Source: an uncultured Methanobrevibacter sp. (lineage in GTDB: Archaea > Methanobacteriota > Methanobacteria > Methanobacteriales > Methanobacteriaceae). From it: a DNA stretch of 64,000 bases. The DNA lies in NCBI RefSeq assembly GCF_946184425.1, contig NZ_CAMHFP010000002.1, positions 1 through 64,000 of the forward strand. The letters are read 5' to 3'. The position numbers and the translations under genes were made by a program. The notes beneath the pieces are model-generated. The model searched no databases and had not been told where the DNA came from. It was given only the letters and a program-made list of their open reading frames with translations. Numbering within the stretch: the stretch's first letter is position 1; each line of letters begins with the position of its first letter. Shown here piece after piece: positions 1 through 10,929 of this stretch.

Positions 1-428
1 CTTTAATTATTATATGATATGTTAATATTATTAGATATGTACAATTTAGAAATATTTATATTACCCTTTATTCAAAAATATACCTACGGAATATGAATTC
101 ATAATTAATGGATATTCCTTGAAAATTTAAATAATATAATTATATGTTTATTGAGTTAGAACAAATCTTATATTGAAATGCTTAAATCAAAATTTAGTTA
201 AGTTCTATTTTAACTGTTATGATTGGTATTTTTTGGCCTAGTGTTTTAATTAATTAGTATGATTGATATCCATTAGTTGTATTGTGTTTTTTAGATGCAC
301 GATAATGGTTAGGTTATATTATTTGTATAAGTTCGATTTAACTGGAAATAAATTTAAAAATTTATATTATTAAATTTAGTTTGATTTAGTTTAGTATATT
401 TGATTTGTCTCTCGCTTTGAGGGAAATC
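1..428. other. AT-rich intergenic region upstream of first adhesin
   Basis: I see no convincing gene or RNA in this stretch. A TATA-like TTTATATTA lies at 361-369, about 60 bases before the first adhesin's start, and GAGGG at 419-423 is that gene's ribosome site. The rest is low-complexity AT sequence. The gene that would lie to the left is outside the window. Confidence 0.5.
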
Positions 429-3203
429 ATGAAATGTAATAAACTAAAGATTTTATTGGTATTTTTAGTACTAATAATGTCTGTTGGGATGGTTTCAGCT
501 AGTGAAAGTGTTTCAATGGACGCAGATGTAAATGATGTGAACGAACAGTTAGCTATAAATCAAGTAATTACAGACGAAAACATTTTAAGTGACGGTGAAG
601 TAGGTACTTTCACCGAACTGGATGAATTAATTACTCAAACTATTAATTCTAAAAAAGATGTATTAGATTTAACAAAAGACTATAAATATGATAGTATAAA
701 AGACAGTAGTATTTTAAGAAATGGGATTTCTATTTCTAGATTTACAATTAATGGAAATAACCATACTATTGATGGGAGTGGAATTGCAAGGATATTCACT
801 CAGTATAGTGGACAAGTAACATTAAATGATATCCATTTTGTAAATGGTAGATCTCCATACGATTCAAACGGTGGGGCAATCATTATAAATTCCGGTAACT
901 TGACAGTCAATCATTGTACATTTGAGAACAATGCGGCACAAAAACATGGTGGGGCTATTGCTGTATCCCTGATTTCAGGTTCAAGCTATGTGAAAGCTTA
1001 TGACTCCACTTTTGATGGAAATACCGCAAAATATAATGGTGGATCTATATATGCTAGGAACTTGATTGTTGACAATTCTTCATTCAGCGGTAACAGGATA
1101 TTGACAAGATATTCTAAAAACCATATGCAACTTGAGGAAAAAGGTTTGGGCGGAGCAATTTTTGCTCAAAATTCGCTTATAAACCATTCAACGTTTAAGG
1201 GAAATACTGTATTTGGAAATGGTGAATACCAAATTGATGAAGGTGGAGGAGCTATTGTCTCCACAGGTCAGTTAATTGTAGATAATTCCTACTTTGAAAA
1301 GAATAAGGGTTTCAAAGGAGGAGCAATATTTGGTATATCAGCTTATGACAGTGAACTAGTTCCTAGAAACTACGTGAAGGTATATAATTCAATATTCTAT
1401 GATAACAGCGCATATAACGCTGGTGCAATTTGTTCGAATTTTAACCTTACTACTGATCATTGTTTATTTGATAGCAACAATGCGACCGGATATGGTGGTG
1501 GAGCTATCAATACAGGATTTAAAAGTAATAATAATATATTCACTTATTCAAATTTCACAAATAATGAAGCGCTTAACTATGGTGGGGCTTTATCTACCAG
1601 TCATTCACATATAGACAATTGTATATTTGAAGGTAATAAGGCAAGACATGGTGGAGCTATATTTTCATTAAGTTTTGACATATCAAAGTCCACATTAAAA
1701 GATAATGTTGCAACTGAAGGAAAAAACATTATAGTTATCGATGGATACACTAAGGATGATTATACTAAAATATCCGAAAGTGATGTGATTCAGTATAATC
1801 AGAACAAGGTTAGTGATTATTTAAATGATGTTCTTGATGGTGCTTCTCGTGATACTCACTACATCCCAACTGGTGATTTCGCAGGGTACAGCGTTTTCTG
1901 TGTGGAAGAACATTTGTTCCGTCCGGAAAATACTGAGGGTGTATTGATTGATGATTTATCATACATTGTAAACTCTCTTGACAGGACAGGTGTAGAGGAT
2001 TACCTCAGAGTAATGTTCTATCTGTTAGATGCACGTCCTGAAAAGTATGTTGATTATACTGACAGGGATATTCAAACTGTCACATGGGTTTTCACAGATG
2101 GTGATTATCTTCACTCAAGAGATAGACTTGTAAGAGATGTATTAGACCAATATTATAATCATTGGGATGAAATGAATATGACAAACAACTCATATACTCT
2201 TCCTAATGGTGAATTAATGGAATATGACATGGTATTGTTCTTAACTCCATCCGATAGGCAAAATATGGTTTTATTCAAAAGTCAGCCATTCGTTCCAAGA
2301 CACAACGAAACAGTTAGCAAAACCACTTTAAATACGACTGTTCTTGTAGGTGAGAACGTTAAATTCAAAATCAGTGTTACAAATAACGGTAACATGATTT
2401 TAAATGATGTATTTGTTAAAGATATTAAGTATAGTAAAGGTTTAGTTTATAAAAACTGGTATAGTGATGTAGGTAATTGGACCTATGATGGCCATGGAAA
2501 ATGGACATTGGATCATACTTTAAGATTAAAACAGACTGTAAGTTTCATTGTTGAATTTGAAACTACTGAAGTCGGTGTTTTGGTCAACAATGTAACATCC
2601 GGTTACGGAAACTTCACAGTATCCAATTCAACCAATACAACTACAACCTATCCTAATCCTGAAATGTCTGTAAGAAAAATATCTAATAATAAAAAAGTTC
2701 AAGTTGGTAAAACTGTCAGCTTTACTGTTGTTGTAGAAAACACCGGTAAATATGATATTACTGGCTTATACATAATTGATAATGATTATAGTGAAGGTTT
2801 AGTTTATGATTATTTTGTTGATCCAACCAATCTCTGGCAATATGTCGGAAACGGTAAATGGATTTTCAATGGTGTTTTAAAAGTTGGTGAAAAAAGAAGT
2901 ATTATCCTTTATTTCATTGCTAAAACAACTGGTTTAAAAACCAATAATGTGACTGCTGGTAACAATCAAACCAATAAGACTGTTAACAGCACTAACAAAA
3001 CCAATGTTACTAAGGAAAATAAAAAGCCTACAAATAACACTACCAAAAAGGATAATAAAACTAAACATCATCATGAAAACAAAACAAAAGTTCATCATTA
3101 TAATAAAATTAGATATGATAAGAATGCAACTGGAAATCCTTTGTTTGCTCTGATATTGGTATTAATCAGTCTAAATTTTATTACTTTTAGGCGCAGGAAA
3201 TAA
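429..3203 (+). CDS. Adhesin-like surface protein with beta-helix, probable thioester domain, DUF11-like repeats and C-terminal anchor
   Basis: The protein has about 924 residues. I chose the ATG at 429 because GAGGG sits 5 bases upstream; a TTG 24 bases earlier lacks a ribosome site. An N-terminal signal peptide ends near VSASES. Residues about 80-455 are right-handed beta-helix repeats with recurrent GGAI and CTFENN/STFxGN strands, as in Pmp-type ALPs. Residues about 480-610 look like a thioester domain: FCVEEH with Cys491 and IQTVTWVFTDG with Gln549. Two DUF11-like beta-sandwiches follow near 625 and 740, then an Asn/Thr/Lys/His-rich stalk and a C-terminal transmembrane helix ending in RRRK. 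It is probably anchored in the membrane and displayed outside the wall. The ligand is unknown. Confidence 0.88.
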   Translation: MKCNKLKILLVFLVLIMSVGMVSASESVSMDADVNDVNEQLAINQVITDENILSDGEVGTFTELDELITQTINSKKDVLDLTKDYKYDSIKDSSILRNGISISRFTINGNNHTIDGSGIARIFTQYSGQVTLNDIHFVNGRSPYDSNGGAIIINSGNLTVNHCTFENNAAQKHGGAIAVSLISGSSYVKAYDSTFDGNTAKYNGGSIYARNLIVDNSSFSGNRILTRYSKNHMQLEEKGLGGAIFAQNSLINHSTFKGNTVFGNGEYQIDEGGGAIVSTGQLIVDNSYFEKNKGFKGGAIFGISAYDSELVPRNYVKVYNSIFYDNSAYNAGAICSNFNLTTDHCLFDSNNATGYGGGAINTGFKSNNNIFTYSNFTNNEALNYGGALSTSHSHIDNCIFEGNKARHGGAIFSLSFDISKSTLKDNVATEGKNIIVIDGYTKDDYTKISESDVIQYNQNKVSDYLNDVLDGASRDTHYIPTGDFAGYSVFCVEEHLFRPENTEGVLIDDLSYIVNSLDRTGVEDYLRVMFYLLDARPEKYVDYTDRDIQTVTWVFTDGDYLHSRDRLVRDVLDQYYNHWDEMNMTNNSYTLPNGELMEYDMVLFLTPSDRQNMVLFKSQPFVPRHNETVSKTTLNTTVLVGENVKFKISVTNNGNMILNDVFVKDIKYSKGLVYKNWYSDVGNWTYDGHGKWTLDHTLRLKQTVSFIVEFETTEVGVLVNNVTSGYGNFTVSNSTNTTTTYPNPEMSVRKISNNKKVQVGKTVSFTVVVENTGKYDITGLYIIDNDYSEGLVYDYFVDPTNLWQYVGNGKWIFNGVLKVGEKRSIILYFIAKTTGLKTNNVTAGNNQTNKTVNSTNKTNVTKENKKPTNNTTKKDNKTKHHHENKTKVHHYNKIRYDKNATGNPLFALILVLISLNFITFRRRK

Positions 3204-3211
3204 AACTTAAA

Positions 3212-3250
3212 GTTATGTATTTTTCATACATAACACTTTTTTCTTTTTTT
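3212..3250 (+). terminator. Hairpin plus T-tract terminator after the first adhesin
   Basis: A perfect 8-bp inverted repeat (GTTATGTA at 3212-3219, TACATAAC at 3227-3234) with a 7-base loop is followed by a T-rich run. It separates the first adhesin from the next one. Confidence 0.6.
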
Positions 3251-3337
3251 GTAATGAATTTTACACAAGTATATATAAGACTTTTAATAAATATAACTAT
3301 ATCTTAGCGACATTTTTAAGATAAGGAGGAAATAATT

Positions 3338-6300
3338 TTGAAATTGAAAAAGAGGATGTTAGTTATATGCTTAATATTATTCATTCTCATCGGTATTTCA
3401 TCTGTATCGGCGGCAGATAATGATACAGTTGTTCTTTCAGATATTGGTGATATCAATGATGATATTTTAAGTATTGACAATTATAATGATAAAATATTAG
3501 GTGATACTAATGATGGAAGTTTTGCTGATTTAAATACAAAAATAAATGGCAATTCTTCAACCAATATTACTCTTGATAAAAATTATACATACTCTACAAG
3601 TGACACAATCAAAACGGGTATAGTTATTTCTAAGAATAATATTGTAATTGACGGTAAAGGACATACTATTGATGCTAAAAATCAAGCAAGAATATTTAAT
3701 GTAACCGGTACAACTGTAACTTTGAAAAACATTAATTTCATTAATGGATTTTCTCAAAAAACTGCTGGTGCAGTTTATAATTACGGTGAAAATCTAAGAA
3801 TATTGAACTGTACTTTCATGGATAACACTGCAAATTCATGGGGTGGAGCAGTCTATTCATATCCTAACAGTTACAGTATTTTTGCAAACTCTACATTTAT
3901 AAATAACAAAGGAGCATATGGAGGTGCAATGGCGCTTTTAGGTGACGGAAACCATGCTCGTCATGATGTTTTAAACTGTACTTTCATTGGAAATAAAGCT
4001 ACTGCCGATGATTTTGGTGGTGGAGCAATATTTTATTATGCCGACTGGGATTCCAATAATTATGTACGCAGTTCTTTATTTATAAATAATACTGCAGTTA
4101 ATGGTGGAGCTATCTATAACTGTATTAATTCTATGATTGATGTATCAGATTCAATCTTTATTCAAAATTCAGGATATCAAATCGACTCATTTGCATATCA
4201 TGTTGATGCTAAAAACTGCTGGTTTGGAAACACTGTTGATAATATGTCAGCAAGCCCCAATGTTGGTAAAACAATTAATGTGTCTAACTGGTTATACTTT
4301 GATATGATTCCTGATTTCGGATCATTGAGTGTAACCGTTTCAATCAATAATTTGTATGATAATGCAACAGGTAAAACAAGTATTTACAAAACATCAAAAT
4401 TACCATCAATTGATGTAGGGGTAACTGCTAAAAATGCAACATTTGATAAAAATATTGTAACTTTAGACAACTCAGGCAAAGCAACTGTAAGTTATAATGT
4501 AATGAGTGATTATACTTTAACTGCTAAATATGAGAAAATGGAAATATCCAAATCATTTATAAGTGGAAGTTTCACTGAATTACAGGCTTTGATTGATAAT
4601 GCCCCTGGTGATGAAATTACTTTGGAAAAAGATTACACTTTCACTCCTAGTGTAGATACTCATTTGACTGCAGGAGTTACTATTTCCCGTCCAATTATTA
4701 TTAATGGTAATGGTTATACTGTTAACGGTGCAGGTAAATCCAGAGTATTTTACATAAATCATGCCCGTGGTGTTACATTAGAGAATATTATAATTGCTAA
4801 TGGTAATACTTATTTAGCTAATGGTGCAGGTGTATTATGTTATGGTAATAACATTAATTTTATAAATTGTACTTTTATCAATAACTATGCTGACAGTGAT
4901 GGAGGTGCTGCACTTCATATTACTTATGGTAATGGTACTAATATAATTGACTGTAAGTTTATTAATAATACTGAAATTGAAGATGGTGGTGGTGCTATAT
5001 ATCTTGATGTAAATGGTGTTGAAATTACAAATACTTTATTTGAAGGTAACCATGCAAGAATATGTGGTGGTGCTATACATCTTAATAGTGGAGGTACTAA
5101 GATAACTAATTGTACCTTTAAGAATAATTATGCTCATCAAGGTGGTGCAATACGAGATTGTGATTGGAGTGATTTAACCACTATTGTAACTGATTGTATT
5201 TTCATTGGCAACAATGCTACTGGTGATAATCAGGAGGATGGTGGTGGTGCTATAAGGGCACATAGAATGAATATTGATAACACTATATTTATTGGAAATA
5301 ATGCTAAATTCGGTGCTGCTATATTCATAATTGGGGGTAATTATGTGAATGTTGATAAAGCACTTTTCATAAATAACACTGCAAGAACTAATGCAATCGT
5401 TTTTTCAGAGTATGGGTCAAATATTGAAAATTCAATTTTTGTAAACAATCATATTCCATTTGGATATTTGATTTCTTCAGTTAACGGTGAAGGTTTCAGA
5501 ACAAATTATAACTGGTTTGGAAATGTTTGGAAAAATCACAATACTAATTACGTTGTCTCCAACCTTTGTGAAATGGATAACTGGTTATTCTTAAATTTAA
5601 CTGAAATAGTATATGACGACAATAAATCCACATGGCAAGCAAAATTCAATTTCTTTGTATATGATAAAAATAATGATAACATTATACCATATGATTTCAA
5701 CAATTTACCATTATTTGATTTGAAATTATCCTCTATAAACTTAACACTTGATAAAAATGTCGTTTCCTTAGGTCAAACAATTAATGCTACTGTAGATTAT
5801 TATAAAGGAATTCTAATTGCAGAATATGAAAACGTAAAATATGAAATGCCATTCAAATTCAAAATAGATACTTGGATTGAAGTCAATTCCACAATAAATG
5901 TACCAATATCCAAGAAAGTTTCAATGCACGATTTGATTCATCCATTTGAATATGATTACATGTACTTCTTGCAAAATGCTAATAGGATTCGCTATGCAAG
6001 TAGTGATGCAAGTATTGTAAAAGTAGATAAATGGGGTAACCTTAATGGAGTAAGTTTAGGTGTTGCTAATGTTACCATTTACTTCTATGGTACTGATGTA
6101 ATGGGTAATGATCAATATAATCCGTCTACTGCGGTGGTTACAGTTAATGTAACACGTATTCCAACTTCACTTAAACCGGTAATTGTACCAAACAGCACAA
6201 TTGAGTTAAATCCAAATGCTCAAACTGTTCGTTATTCATTGGATCCTTATGTCTCAGGAAGCATAATAAATTACACTTCTAATGATACCAGTATTGCAAC

Positions 6301-6856
6301 AATAGATTATGGAATGCTCAAGACATTAAAATATGGTGTGGTCAATATTACAGTTAGTTATGCCGGAAATGAAAAATACGCTCCATGTTCCACTTCATTT
6401 ATTTTAACTGTAACTAAAAAACAATCTTCAATTAGTGTATCTAATACTAATTTAACATTAGATGCTGGTCAAAGTCCATATTATGTGGGAGTTTCCGTAA
6501 ATCCTAGTGGTGTTGATTTAAAAGTTAATTCAAGCAATCCGGATGTTGCTACTGTATCTTTAAATAATGGTCAGTATGTAATCACACCAATTAGTGGAGG
6601 TTTAACCAATATTACATTTACTTTTGAAGGCAATGAAAAATATGAACCTTCATCAAATCAAATTTTAGTTAAAGTTATTGATTATGAAACATATATTGAT
6701 GTTAATTCCACAATTGAAATAAATGTGGGTGATATCGATTCATTACCTAATATTTTCACTTTAAGAGATTCTGACGGAAATCAATTGGTTCTGTCTCCTG
6801 TGGCATATAATTTTAAAACTAATGATTCCAATATTTTAAATATTTCCGAATACTAG
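3338..6856 (+). CDS. Giant adhesin-like protein, N-terminal part ending at an in-frame amber codon
   Basis: Translation starts at a TTG preceded at 7 bases by a full AAGGAGGA site (3323-3330), followed by a signal peptide ending near VSAAD. Residues about 60-330 and 415-740 are two beta-helix modules. Each opens with a cap (GSFADLN, then GSFTELQ), a NGxGxxIDA-like strand and GGA repeats, and ends at a WFGN segment. Bacterial Ig-like (Big_2) domains start near residue 850, with the pattern YxSSDxSIVxVDxxG. The frame stops at TAG 6854-6856 inside a Big_2 domain and stays open beyond it, so this is the front part of a 2,499-residue protein. Alone it would be secreted but would lack the usual C-terminal region. 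Confidence 0.85.
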   Translation: MKLKKRMLVICLILFILIGISSVSAADNDTVVLSDIGDINDDILSIDNYNDKILGDTNDGSFADLNTKINGNSSTNITLDKNYTYSTSDTIKTGIVISKNNIVIDGKGHTIDAKNQARIFNVTGTTVTLKNINFINGFSQKTAGAVYNYGENLRILNCTFMDNTANSWGGAVYSYPNSYSIFANSTFINNKGAYGGAMALLGDGNHARHDVLNCTFIGNKATADDFGGGAIFYYADWDSNNYVRSSLFINNTAVNGGAIYNCINSMIDVSDSIFIQNSGYQIDSFAYHVDAKNCWFGNTVDNMSASPNVGKTINVSNWLYFDMIPDFGSLSVTVSINNLYDNATGKTSIYKTSKLPSIDVGVTAKNATFDKNIVTLDNSGKATVSYNVMSDYTLTAKYEKMEISKSFISGSFTELQALIDNAPGDEITLEKDYTFTPSVDTHLTAGVTISRPIIINGNGYTVNGAGKSRVFYINHARGVTLENIIIANGNTYLANGAGVLCYGNNINFINCTFINNYADSDGGAALHITYGNGTNIIDCKFINNTEIEDGGGAIYLDVNGVEITNTLFEGNHARICGGAIHLNSGGTKITNCTFKNNYAHQGGAIRDCDWSDLTTIVTDCIFIGNNATGDNQEDGGGAIRAHRMNIDNTIFIGNNAKFGAAIFIIGGNYVNVDKALFINNTARTNAIVFSEYGSNIENSIFVNNHIPFGYLISSVNGEGFRTNYNWFGNVWKNHNTNYVVSNLCEMDNWLFLNLTEIVYDDNKSTWQAKFNFFVYDKNNDNIIPYDFNNLPLFDLKLSSINLTLDKNVVSLGQTINATVDYYKGILIAEYENVKYEMPFKFKIDTWIEVNSTINVPISKKVSMHDLIHPFEYDYMYFLQNANRIRYASSDASIVKVDKWGNLNGVSLGVANVTIYFYGTDVMGNDQYNPSTAVVTVNVTRIPTSLKPVIVPNSTIELNPNAQTVRYSLDPYVSGSIINYTSNDTSIATIDYGMLKTLKYGVVNITVSYAGNEKYAPCSTSFILTVTKKQSSISVSNTNLTLDAGQSPYYVGVSVNPSGVDLKVNSSNPDVATVSLNNGQYVITPISGGLTNITFTFEGNEKYEPSSNQILVKVIDYETYIDVNSTIEINVGDIDSLPNIFTLRDSDGNQLVLSPVAYNFKTNDSNILNISEY
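6854..6856 (+). other. In-frame amber codon interrupting the second adhesin
   Basis: TAG falls at codon 1173 of a frame that is otherwise open from 3338 to 10837. Residues on both sides (SEY before, SFTALNAGKA after) continue one Ig-like domain. A single base change from a sense codon such as CAG, AAG, TCG, TTG or TAC explains it. I see no hairpin suggesting recoding, and pyrrolysine use is not known for this lineage. A sequencing error remains possible. Confidence 0.75.
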
Positions 6857-8050
6857 TCTTTCACTGCATTAAATGCAGGAAAAGCTCTTTTAACTATTGA
6901 ATTTTTAGGATATGATAAATATAAGGCTTCAAAGGCTTCTGTAACAGTTATTGTATCATCTGTAAAAACTGAAATTAAAGTAGAACCTGAAATTACGATA
7001 TATGTTGGAGATAATGTTAAACTTAATGAGACTTCAAATATCAATGTTTTAAGCCGTATCTTTAGTTATGCAAGCGATAATAACAATATTGTTTTTGCGA
7101 ATAAATTTGGATATGTACAGGGTATTTCAGAGGGCAGTGCAAAAGTAACCATCAAATTTGAGGGTAATGACAGATATCAACCTGCAACTGCTGAAGTAAT
7201 GGTTAATGTTGTTAAAGTTCCTACAACTGTTGAAGTTGGAAAGGTATTTACTTTATTAATCAACGAAACTGAATCACTTAATGCTACTTTAAATCCCCCT
7301 GCTGCAGGTAGCTTGCTCAGTTATACAAGCAGTAATGCCAATGTTGTAAAAGTGGATCAGAATGGTAAAATTACTGCTGTTGGTGAAGGTACTGCATATA
7401 TTACCGTTAAGTTCTCAGGTAACAATAAGTATGCTGCTTCAAATGCTACTGTTGAAGTGAATGTTGCAAGTGGCATTGTATCTTCAGAAATTAAAGTAAA
7501 TGATACAATTGATTTGAAAGCTGGTGATAAGGTGAATATAGGTGCTGTATTAGTACCTTCCAATGCAGGAATATTGAATTATTCAAGCAATGACACTGAT
7601 GTTATCACTGTTGATGAAAATGGTGTAATTACTGCAATTGCAGAAGGTCAAGCTATTATTACTATTCAATTAACACCTAAAAATAACTTTGAACCTGCAA
7701 GTGCTTCTGTTATTGTTAATGTTTCTCCGGTAGTAACATCTATTGATGTGACCAGCCCTATTGAAATAAATCTAACTGAAACCAAACCTATTGATTATAT
7801 TTTCTCCCACCCTGATGCTGGAGATTTAGTATTTACAGTAGGTGATGAAAGTATAATTGACCTTGAAAATGGTATTATCACTGCTAAAAAAGTTGGAACC
7901 ACAACAATTACAATCACTTTCAAAGGAAACAAACAATACACAGCTTCAAGTGCTACAATCAATGTAGCTGTTGTTGATGTTCCTGTAGCTATCGATGCTG
8001 CTGATTCCATTACTATAAATGTGACTGATATCCAATCAATTGATGCTAAA

Positions 8051-8199
8051 TTAAATCCTAAAGTTGGTGATTTGGTTTATACTAGTTCTGATGAAAGTAT
8101 CGTTACTGTAAATCAGAACGGTGTTATTAAAGGTATTAAAACTGGTGAAGCTGACATTACAATTAGCTTTGCAGGAAACGGTAAATATCGTGGAAACTC
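8051..8199 (+). repeat. Tandem domain repeat, copy 1
   Basis: This 149-base stretch within a Big_2 domain matches 8303-8451 with about eight mismatches. The offset is 252 bases, or 84 codons, so the unit is in frame and marks a recent duplication of one Ig-like domain. Confidence 0.8.
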
Positions 8200-8302
8200 A
8201 ACCATTATTCATGTAACTGTTGTTGATGTTCCTGTGGATATTGTCATCGGTGATGATTCAATCAGATTAAACGTAACTGAATATAATAGAATTATTGCTA
8301 AT

Positions 8303-8451
8303 TTAAATCCTAAAGTTGGTGATTTGGTTTATACTAGTTCTGATGAAAGTATCGTTACTGTAGATCATAATGGGGTTATTAAAGGTATTAAAGCTGGTGA
8401 AGCTGACATTACAATTAGCTTTGCGGGCAACGGTAAATATCGTGCAAACTC
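8303..8451 (+). repeat. Tandem domain repeat, copy 2
   Basis: Second copy of the 84-codon Big_2 unit seen at 8051-8199. The shared core encodes NPKVGDLVYTSSDESIVTV. Mismatches cluster at the NQNG/DHNG segment and near the 3' end. Confidence 0.8.
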
Positions 8452-10833
8452 CGTTAAAGTTCATGTAACTGTGGATGTTGTAAAAACAGAAATCAAAGTG
8501 GAAAATACTGACATTTCATTATTCATTGATGATAATGTAAATCTTAATGCTACTTTAAGTCCGTCTGATGCAGGTGAGTTAAACTACACAAGTAGCGATC
8601 CGACAATTGTAAGTATTGATGAAAACGGTCAAATGACCGCTTTAAAAGAAGGTAATGTAATTATTACTGTAAGTTACACTGGTGAAGGCAAATTCGTATC
8701 TTCATCCAAATCAGTAAACGTTAAGGTCACCAAAATTGCTACTCAGATAAATATTGACGATATGAATATGGAATTGGGAATATCTGTTGTTGTCAAACCA
8801 ATAGTTTCCCCTATAGACATATTGATTAAAAACCTTACTTATATAAGTAGCGATGAAAATATTATTGAAATTCATCAAAATGGATATGTATATGCTGCTG
8901 CAGCAGGTAAAGCAATAATAACAATCAGATATGCTGGAAATGATAAATACGCTCCATGCGAAAGGAATATGACAATTACTGTTTCACCAAGACACACTTT
9001 CATTGAAGTTAAAAACGATATTGAAATTGGATATAGTGACAGTATGGATTTAGGTGCAGTAGTTAAAGCTTCATTTGATACACCAGTGGATGGTAAATTA
9101 ACATATTCAAGCAGCAATCCTGAAATAGTAAGTGTAGATAAAAACGGTAAAATCACTGCCAATAAACGAGGTAATGCTGTAATAACCATTAATTATGAAG
9201 GTTACACCAATCAAGCTGGCTATTTGATATACTATCCATCCAATGCTACAGTCAACGTAGTCGTTGAAGCTATGACTACAGAAATTACCTTGAATTCAAA
9301 CAAAATAACTTTATATGTGGATGATGAAACTTCTGTCAATGCCAAATTAAACCGTCCTAGTGAAGGTAAATTAGATTACTCAAGCAGCAATCCTAATATT
9401 GCTAAAGTTGATTCAAACGGTAAGATTACTGCCGTTGGAAAAGGAAATGCAATAATTACTGTTGCTTATGCAGGAAACAACGATTACCGCTCTTCCTCTG
9501 CAAAACTGGAAGTTGTTGTTAAAAAAGTCAGTACAACTATTAAAGTCAATCAATCTGTTCACATGTATGTTGATGGCAATGTTAATTTGAATGCAAGTGT
9601 CTTGAAGACAGATGGAAGATTAACCTATTCAAGCAGTAACCCATCAGTTGTCACTGTTGATGCAAGAGGTAATTTGAATGCAGTTAGAACAGGTTCTTCT
9701 CAAATTACTATTAAATTAGAAGGAGACAGCAAGTATGCTGAGTCACTAAGAATAGTTATAGTTTATGTATATCTTGTTCCAACTTCTATTAAAGTGGATC
9801 CTATTGTGATGTATGTGGGTGATGAGTTTACTATCAAAAATGGATTAACTCCTACAGGCATAGGCAAATTAACTTATGACGGTTATAATTGGGATATAAT
9901 TGATGTGGACAGTAAAGGTCTTGTTACAGCATACATTGAAGGAACTACTGAAATCATTATTTCATATGCAGGTAACTATAAGTATGCTCCTTCTAACTGT
10001 ACAGTTCCTGTAACAGTCAAAAAGTTCAGCATTCCATCAGAAGAATGCAAATTTGATATTTTAGTTCGTGACGAGATAGGCACTGCGACATTTAGTGTTA
10101 AATTACCTGATTATGCTGAAGGAACCTTTTATATAATTATTGATGGTAATGAAAGTAATATATACAGTGAGGAAATTGTTAACGGTGTAGCTAAACTTAC
10201 TGTTGAAGATTTAAAACCTGGTCAACACAATGTATCAATGGCATACTCTGGAAATCTAATCTATTCAAGTGTTTCTGAATTTGATAAGTTCTACCTATCA
10301 AAAATTAAGATAGATAAAAACAGGGATATTCCTATCCTATACACTGCTACAGGCAAATATATTGTTCACTTAACCAAGGATACTCAAGCTATGTCTGGTA
10401 AAGTCGTAACATTCTATCTCAACGGTAAAAAGCTTACTGCAAAAACCAATAAAAACGGTTATGCATACATTAATGTTAAATTGCCGGTTAGAGCAAAACC
10501 ATATGTTGTCACTGCTCAATTCGGTAACGTTAAAGTTGCAAATAAAATATCCATCAAAAGTATTGTGGTTGCTAAAAACGTTATTGTTAAAAAGTCAGCA
10601 AGCATATCCAAAATCCAGGTTTCATTGAAGAAGGTAAACGGAAAATTCTTATATGCCAAAAAGGTTACCTTGAAATTTGCCGGTAAGACATTCATTTCAA
10701 AAACCAACAAAAAAGGAATTGCAGTATTCTATCTTAAAAAGGCTGTATTCTCCAAACTTAAAGTTGGTAAGGTTTATAACTATAAGGTTTCCTTCTTAAA
10801 AGATTCTGTGGCAAGAAAAATTTTCATTAGAAG

Positions 10834-10872
10834 ATAGGATTTATTTTTTCCTATTTTTTCTTTTTTTTTATT
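10834..10872 (+). terminator. Terminator overlapping the stop codon of the second adhesin
   Basis: ATAGGA (10834-10839) pairs with TCCTAT (10849-10854) and is followed by a long T-rich tract. The stem contains the TAG stop at 10835-10837, leaving no spacer between coding end and terminator. Confidence 0.5.
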
Positions 10873-10929
10873 CATTTTTTTAGTAACTTTTATATGATAT
10901 TTTTTTATTAATTATTATAAGGTGTAATT

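Larger units (their letters stand above)
7199..10837 (+). pseudogene. Giant adhesin-like protein, C-terminal part behind the amber codon
   Basis: The same frame as the upstream adhesin reopens directly at 6857; the first ATG is 7199 but it has no ribosome site, so independent translation is doubtful. The product is a string of about fourteen Big_2-type Ig-like domains with the pattern LxYSSSNPxIVxVDxNGxI, ALxxG and ITVxYxGxxKYxxSS. The last 260 residues hold a different Ig-like unit carrying GKxxxxKTNKKGxA, ending in FIRR. This C-terminal unit also ends the giant adhesin at 20-34 kb and recurs in the peptidase at 51-53 kb. I infer a wall-associated stalk that is lost while the amber codon stands. 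No transmembrane anchor is visible at the end. Confidence 0.75.

Noticed and set aside
1..404. tRNA or small RNA in the opening gap
   Set aside because: No cloverleaf or strong stem could be formed by eye; the sequence is low-complexity AT.
6854..6856. Amber codon as pyrrolysine
   Set aside because: Pyrrolysine is known from Methanosarcinales and Methanomassiliicoccales, and adhesins are not known users; no pyl gene is in the window.
7357..9189. Long minus-strand frames opposite the Ig-like repeats (also 28335-33287)
   Set aside because: They mirror repetitive coding sequence, lack ribosome sites and have low-complexity composition with no domain.
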